A DNA stretch of 7,262 nucleotides from Candidatus Latescibacterota bacterium (lineage in GTDB: Bacteria; Latescibacterota; UBA2968; GCA-2709665), in assembly GCA_030746455.1 (NCBI GenBank), contig JASLMQ010000695.1, forward strand, positions 1-7,262, in the 5' to 3' direction. Shown one piece after another: positions 4,613 through 7,262 of this stretch (position 1 is the first letter of the stretch; every line of letters begins with the position of its first letter). A program made the position numbers and the translations under genes. The notes beneath the pieces were generated by a model. It searched no databases. It was not told where the DNA came from and saw nothing but the letters and a program-made list of their open reading frames with translations.

Positions 4613-7262
4613 TTGGGCACGCCATTCTCAGATCCGATCCATGAGACCGACCTGACAGCCGGCGTCTGCATCGTGGCGCCCCAGGGGGAGACGTATCAGT
4701 CGGCTGCGAGGGATCTGGCGGCGGTTCTCTCGGGGACCGGCTGTTCCGATGTGGAGGTCTTGCCCGACGACACGCAAGCCCTGGCCGGTCGCCACGCGAT
4801 CGCGCTGGGCAACATGATGGACAACGCCCTCCTCCGTGAGCTCTACTTCCGGGCCTACGATTTCACCGACCGCGCATGGCCGGGACCAGGCGGATGGGCG
4901 ATCCGCACCGTTCCCTATTCGTTGCCTGACGTTGGGCACGCAATCGTGGTGGGGGTAAGCCAGGGGGACGATGTGCTCGAGGCATCGAAGGCGCTTGCCG
5001 GAGCCGTGGCCGATGGGGGGCCGGTGATGCCGACCCAGTACCGGGTTTATCAGGGGCAATGGGCAGACCTGTACGAGGGCCCGGCGCAGGACCGGCTAGA
5101 GAAGGGGGTGGAGGACCTCGAGGCGGGCGTTCCCTTTGGGGCTGGTGATTGGACCTACATGAGGTCCATCTCGGAGATCGGCGTGCTGGCTGCGCAAACG
5201 GGGTCGGGCGATTTGATACGGACGTTCTGCCGTCTGGTCTCCAATTTCGTACGCATTCGCTGGTTCGAGCGGGATCTGCCGGACCCTCCCTGCATCCACG
5301 GGTTCCTTCGCGCCCTGCTGCTGCCCTTTGCTGCCATCGAGCACCATCCGGGTATCCCGTCGTCCCTGCGCGAGGAGACGCTCGAGTCGCTGCTGGGCAT
5401 CTACCGATCCGCCGAGGGAGCCGGCAACCTGGGATTCCTGGCACATGTGGGGACCGAGCGCGTGAGGCAGAATCACCAGACGCGGTCTGGCCTGGATCTC
5501 TTCTATGGGGGACGCTACTTCCACCAGGTCCATGGACTCATGGAGGGTCTGGCCTGGATGAAGCTAGCCGATGTCTTCTTCGCGCCGCAGATGGCTTCGA
5601 ACAAGCCGGTCTGCGACTCCTGGGGCCACCAGTGGGCAGCCTCCCTGTGCAACACGGCGGACTACGCGTTGGCGTGCGGCAGGGCAGACTACTTCACCAG
5701 CACGCCGTACCTAGAGGGTGTGGATCGCGCTCTCATCGCACACAGCCTGCTTGAGGGGGGCCCTGTGCACTACTTCCTCGTGGCGGCCGCGGCGACGGGG
5801 AACGACGAATACCTCTGGCCCTGCGGCGTGTCCGGCGAGTATCAACTCGTGAAGCGGGCGCTGAGAGGGGGGGAAGAACCGCTCAGGTGCTGGGTGACGG
5901 GCCGTGCCGCTGTGGAGCCACGACGGCTCTCCGGAATGGGCGTGGCGCCGCTCTCACGTCTGTTCTACGACTCGATCGAGGAATATGGAGGCTTCGCGCC
6001 TGAAGGGGTTTACCGGCGCGACGTTCCCTACGAAAAGGCGTTCGACAAGGTCTGGTTCCGGTCCGGATGGTCGGAAACGGACGACTACCTGCTTCTGGAT
6101 GGCATCTCGGGCGGCTCCCATTCCTACCAGGACGGCAACTGCATCGTTCGTTTCACGAGCCGGGGACGGACCTGGTTTGGCGGGGTACCGGCGGCCGGTC
6201 GCCTCAGCCCGGGATCGGTTCGTGAGCACGTGGGCGTGAACATCGCCGTGGACGGCGCGGGACCCGGCTGCGAGCCGAGGTACGCCGCTCTTCGCTACGT
6301 CGGAAGGGGAGACCGATTTTCCGCCTCCGGGACGTCGATGAGTTACCCGGGCCTGGCGGACTGGCACCGCCATATCGTGCATGCCACGGATCTCTGGTTT
6401 CTTGTGGTCGACGAGATCCGGGCCAAATGCGATGGTGAGTTTCTCGTCGAAGCGCAATGGCACTTGGTGGGAGAGGTGGCGTTGATCGGCGACACGCTCC
6501 ACTCCACCCAGGGAGATGCGGCGTTGACGATGCGGCACGCAGGCAGCGGCGTTCAGGACCTGATGCCTGCCGTTCTCGGTAGCGAGAAAGAAGGGACGCG
6601 GTGGGTCCAGCGTTCGCTGGGACGCCTGCGGGAAGGTGAGGGGGTGCGGTTTGCCACGCTCTTCTGGGCGGATAGACGGGAGAGCGTGCGAGACTACTCC
6701 CTATCTCTCGACTCGGCGGGATACTGTATCGCGGATGAGCGAGGGTCAGTGTCTGTGGCCCTGGCACACGGCGAAGAGGCGCCGGAACTGCGGGACGATG
6801 GGGCCACGCTGCCCACACCAGGCCCTGTAGCGGATGCGGGGGATCCGACCCCATTTCAGGTCGCGAGGCGTGAGTGGGCTCCCGCGTGGCGTGCCCGGTG
6901 CGAGGGGGCCCTGACTTCACTCGCGACGTGGGAAGAAGGGTGCTGCGCGAGCGACGCCGCAGGTGGGATTGCGGCATTCGATCGGGAGGGTAGGCTGCGC
7001 TGGCGGGCGAGCGTACAGGGGGCCGTCCGAGCGGTGCTGGCCCTTCAAGACGGCGGGGTTGTTGCCGGTGGGGATGGGGAGACGGTTTACAGGCTGGATG
7101 CATCCGGCAGGAAGGTCTGGTCGCAGAAGCTGGTGTGGCAGCCGATGAACTGGGACAACTGGACGCGCATGAACGTCCAGGTGCTGAGCCTGGCTTCGGG
7201 TGACATCGATGGGGATGGCAACGATGAGATCCTGGCGGGGTGCGCGGACCGGCACATCTATG
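4613..7262 (+). CDS. Heparinase II/III-like polysaccharide lyase with PQQ-like beta-propeller (paralogue B), 3' end outside the window
   Basis: Translation from TTG 4613 is open for 883 codons to the window edge with no stop or frameshift. It matches paralogue A along its whole length, so roughly 220 residues should follow. The domain order is the same: N-terminal GH67N/GH20b-like domain (~12-147), toroid (~150-435) with Asn287-His288 and Tyr302, beta-sandwich with GGSHSYQDGN (His503, Asp507) and WHRHIVH (584-590), then propeller repeats from ~765. The first calcium-type loop (DIDGDGNDE) is present, and the window ends in the third repeat. By hand alignment, 117 of 140 residues are identical in the toroid core (R265-C404), 72 of 127 in the N-terminal domain, and 81 of 126 in the early propeller. 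A five-residue insertion occurs before the SPGSVREHVG segment (around 6180-6215). No signal peptide is seen. Lyase function is inferred from the family; substrate is unknown. Confidence 0.85.
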   Translation, partial: MGTPFSDPIHETDLTAGVCIVAPQGETYQSAARDLAAVLSGTGCSDVEVLPDDTQALAGRHAIALGNMMDNALLRELYFRAYDFTDRAWPGPGGWAIRTVPYSLPDVGHAIVVGVSQGDDVLEASKALAGAVADGGPVMPTQYRVYQGQWADLYEGPAQDRLEKGVEDLEAGVPFGAGDWTYMRSISEIGVLAAQTGSGDLIRTFCRLVSNFVRIRWFERDLPDPPCIHGFLRALLLPFAAIEHHPGIPSSLREETLESLLGIYRSAEGAGNLGFLAHVGTERVRQNHQTRSGLDLFYGGRYFHQVHGLMEGLAWMKLADVFFAPQMASNKPVCDSWGHQWAASLCNTADYALACGRADYFTSTPYLEGVDRALIAHSLLEGGPVHYFLVAAAATGNDEYLWPCGVSGEYQLVKRALRGGEEPLRCWVTGRAAVEPRRLSGMGVAPLSRLFYDSIEEYGGFAPEGVYRRDVPYEKAFDKVWFRSGWSETDDYLLLDGISGGSHSYQDGNCIVRFTSRGRTWFGGVPAAGRLSPGSVREHVGVNIAVDGAGPGCEPRYAALRYVGRGDRFSASGTSMSYPGLADWHRHIVHATDLWFLVVDEIRAKCDGEFLVEAQWHLVGEVALIGDTLHSTQGDAALTMRHAGSGVQDLMPAVLGSEKEGTRWVQRSLGRLREGEGVRFATLFWADRRESVRDYSLSLDSAGYCIADERGSVSVALAHGEEAPELRDDGATLPTPGPVADAGDPTPFQVARREWAPAWRARCEGALTSLATWEEGCCASDAAGGIAAFDREGRLRWRASVQGAVRAVLALQDGGVVAGGDGETVYRLDASGRKVWSQKLVWQPMNWDNWTRMNVQVLSLASGDIDGDGNDEILAGCADRHIY

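Noticed and set aside
5149..5754. 201-codon + strand frame inside the second lyase region
   Set aside because: The overlapping frame from 4613 aligns with paralogue A throughout, so this frame is a shadow; there is no frameshift to explain.

Overview
The window is GC-rich bacterial DNA with a strong preference for G or C at third codon positions. All genes lie on the + strand. It holds one gene cut by the left edge, one complete large gene, and one large gene cut by the right edge. The mix of genes (a divergent uroporphyrinogen-decarboxylase-family protein, very large heparinase II/III-like proteins, PQQ-like propellers with DxDGDG loops, and a short palindromic intergenic repeat) resembles polysaccharide-degrading uncultured lineages such as Latescibacterota, Poribacteria, Hydrogenedentota or Planctomycetes. 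This placement is inferred from gene content only and no marker gene is present.

Layout. Positions 1-927 encode the C-terminal part of a URO-D/MtaA-superfamily protein whose usual Zn-ligand cysteines are not visible. After 43 bases with a good Shine-Dalgarno, 971-4276 encodes a 1101-residue protein. It reads as an N-terminal GH67N/GH20b-like alpha/beta domain, an alpha/alpha toroid, a heparinase II/III-type beta-sandwich, and a C-terminal propeller of eight repeats. A 336-base intergenic stretch follows, containing a 171-base MITE-like inverted-repeat element (4318-4488). Then 4613 to the window end encodes a second copy of the same architecture. It is open for 883 codons without a stop, starts at TTG, and is cut in the third propeller repeat.

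How the genes may work together. The two large proteins are tandem paralogues. By hand alignment they are about 84% identical in the toroid core, about 57% in the N-terminal domain and about 64% in the first propeller repeats. All four presumed lyase residues (Asn-His, Tyr, His) are kept in both. Neither shows a signal peptide. A plausible reading is an intracellular uronate-oligosaccharide lyase locus that duplicated and diversified in its binding domains, with a URO-D-family protein of unknown substrate upstream. The lyase fold is well supported; substrate, localisation and cooperation are inference. The architecture of lyase toroid plus calcium-loop propeller in one apparently unexported chain, duplicated in tandem, is the most unusual thing here.
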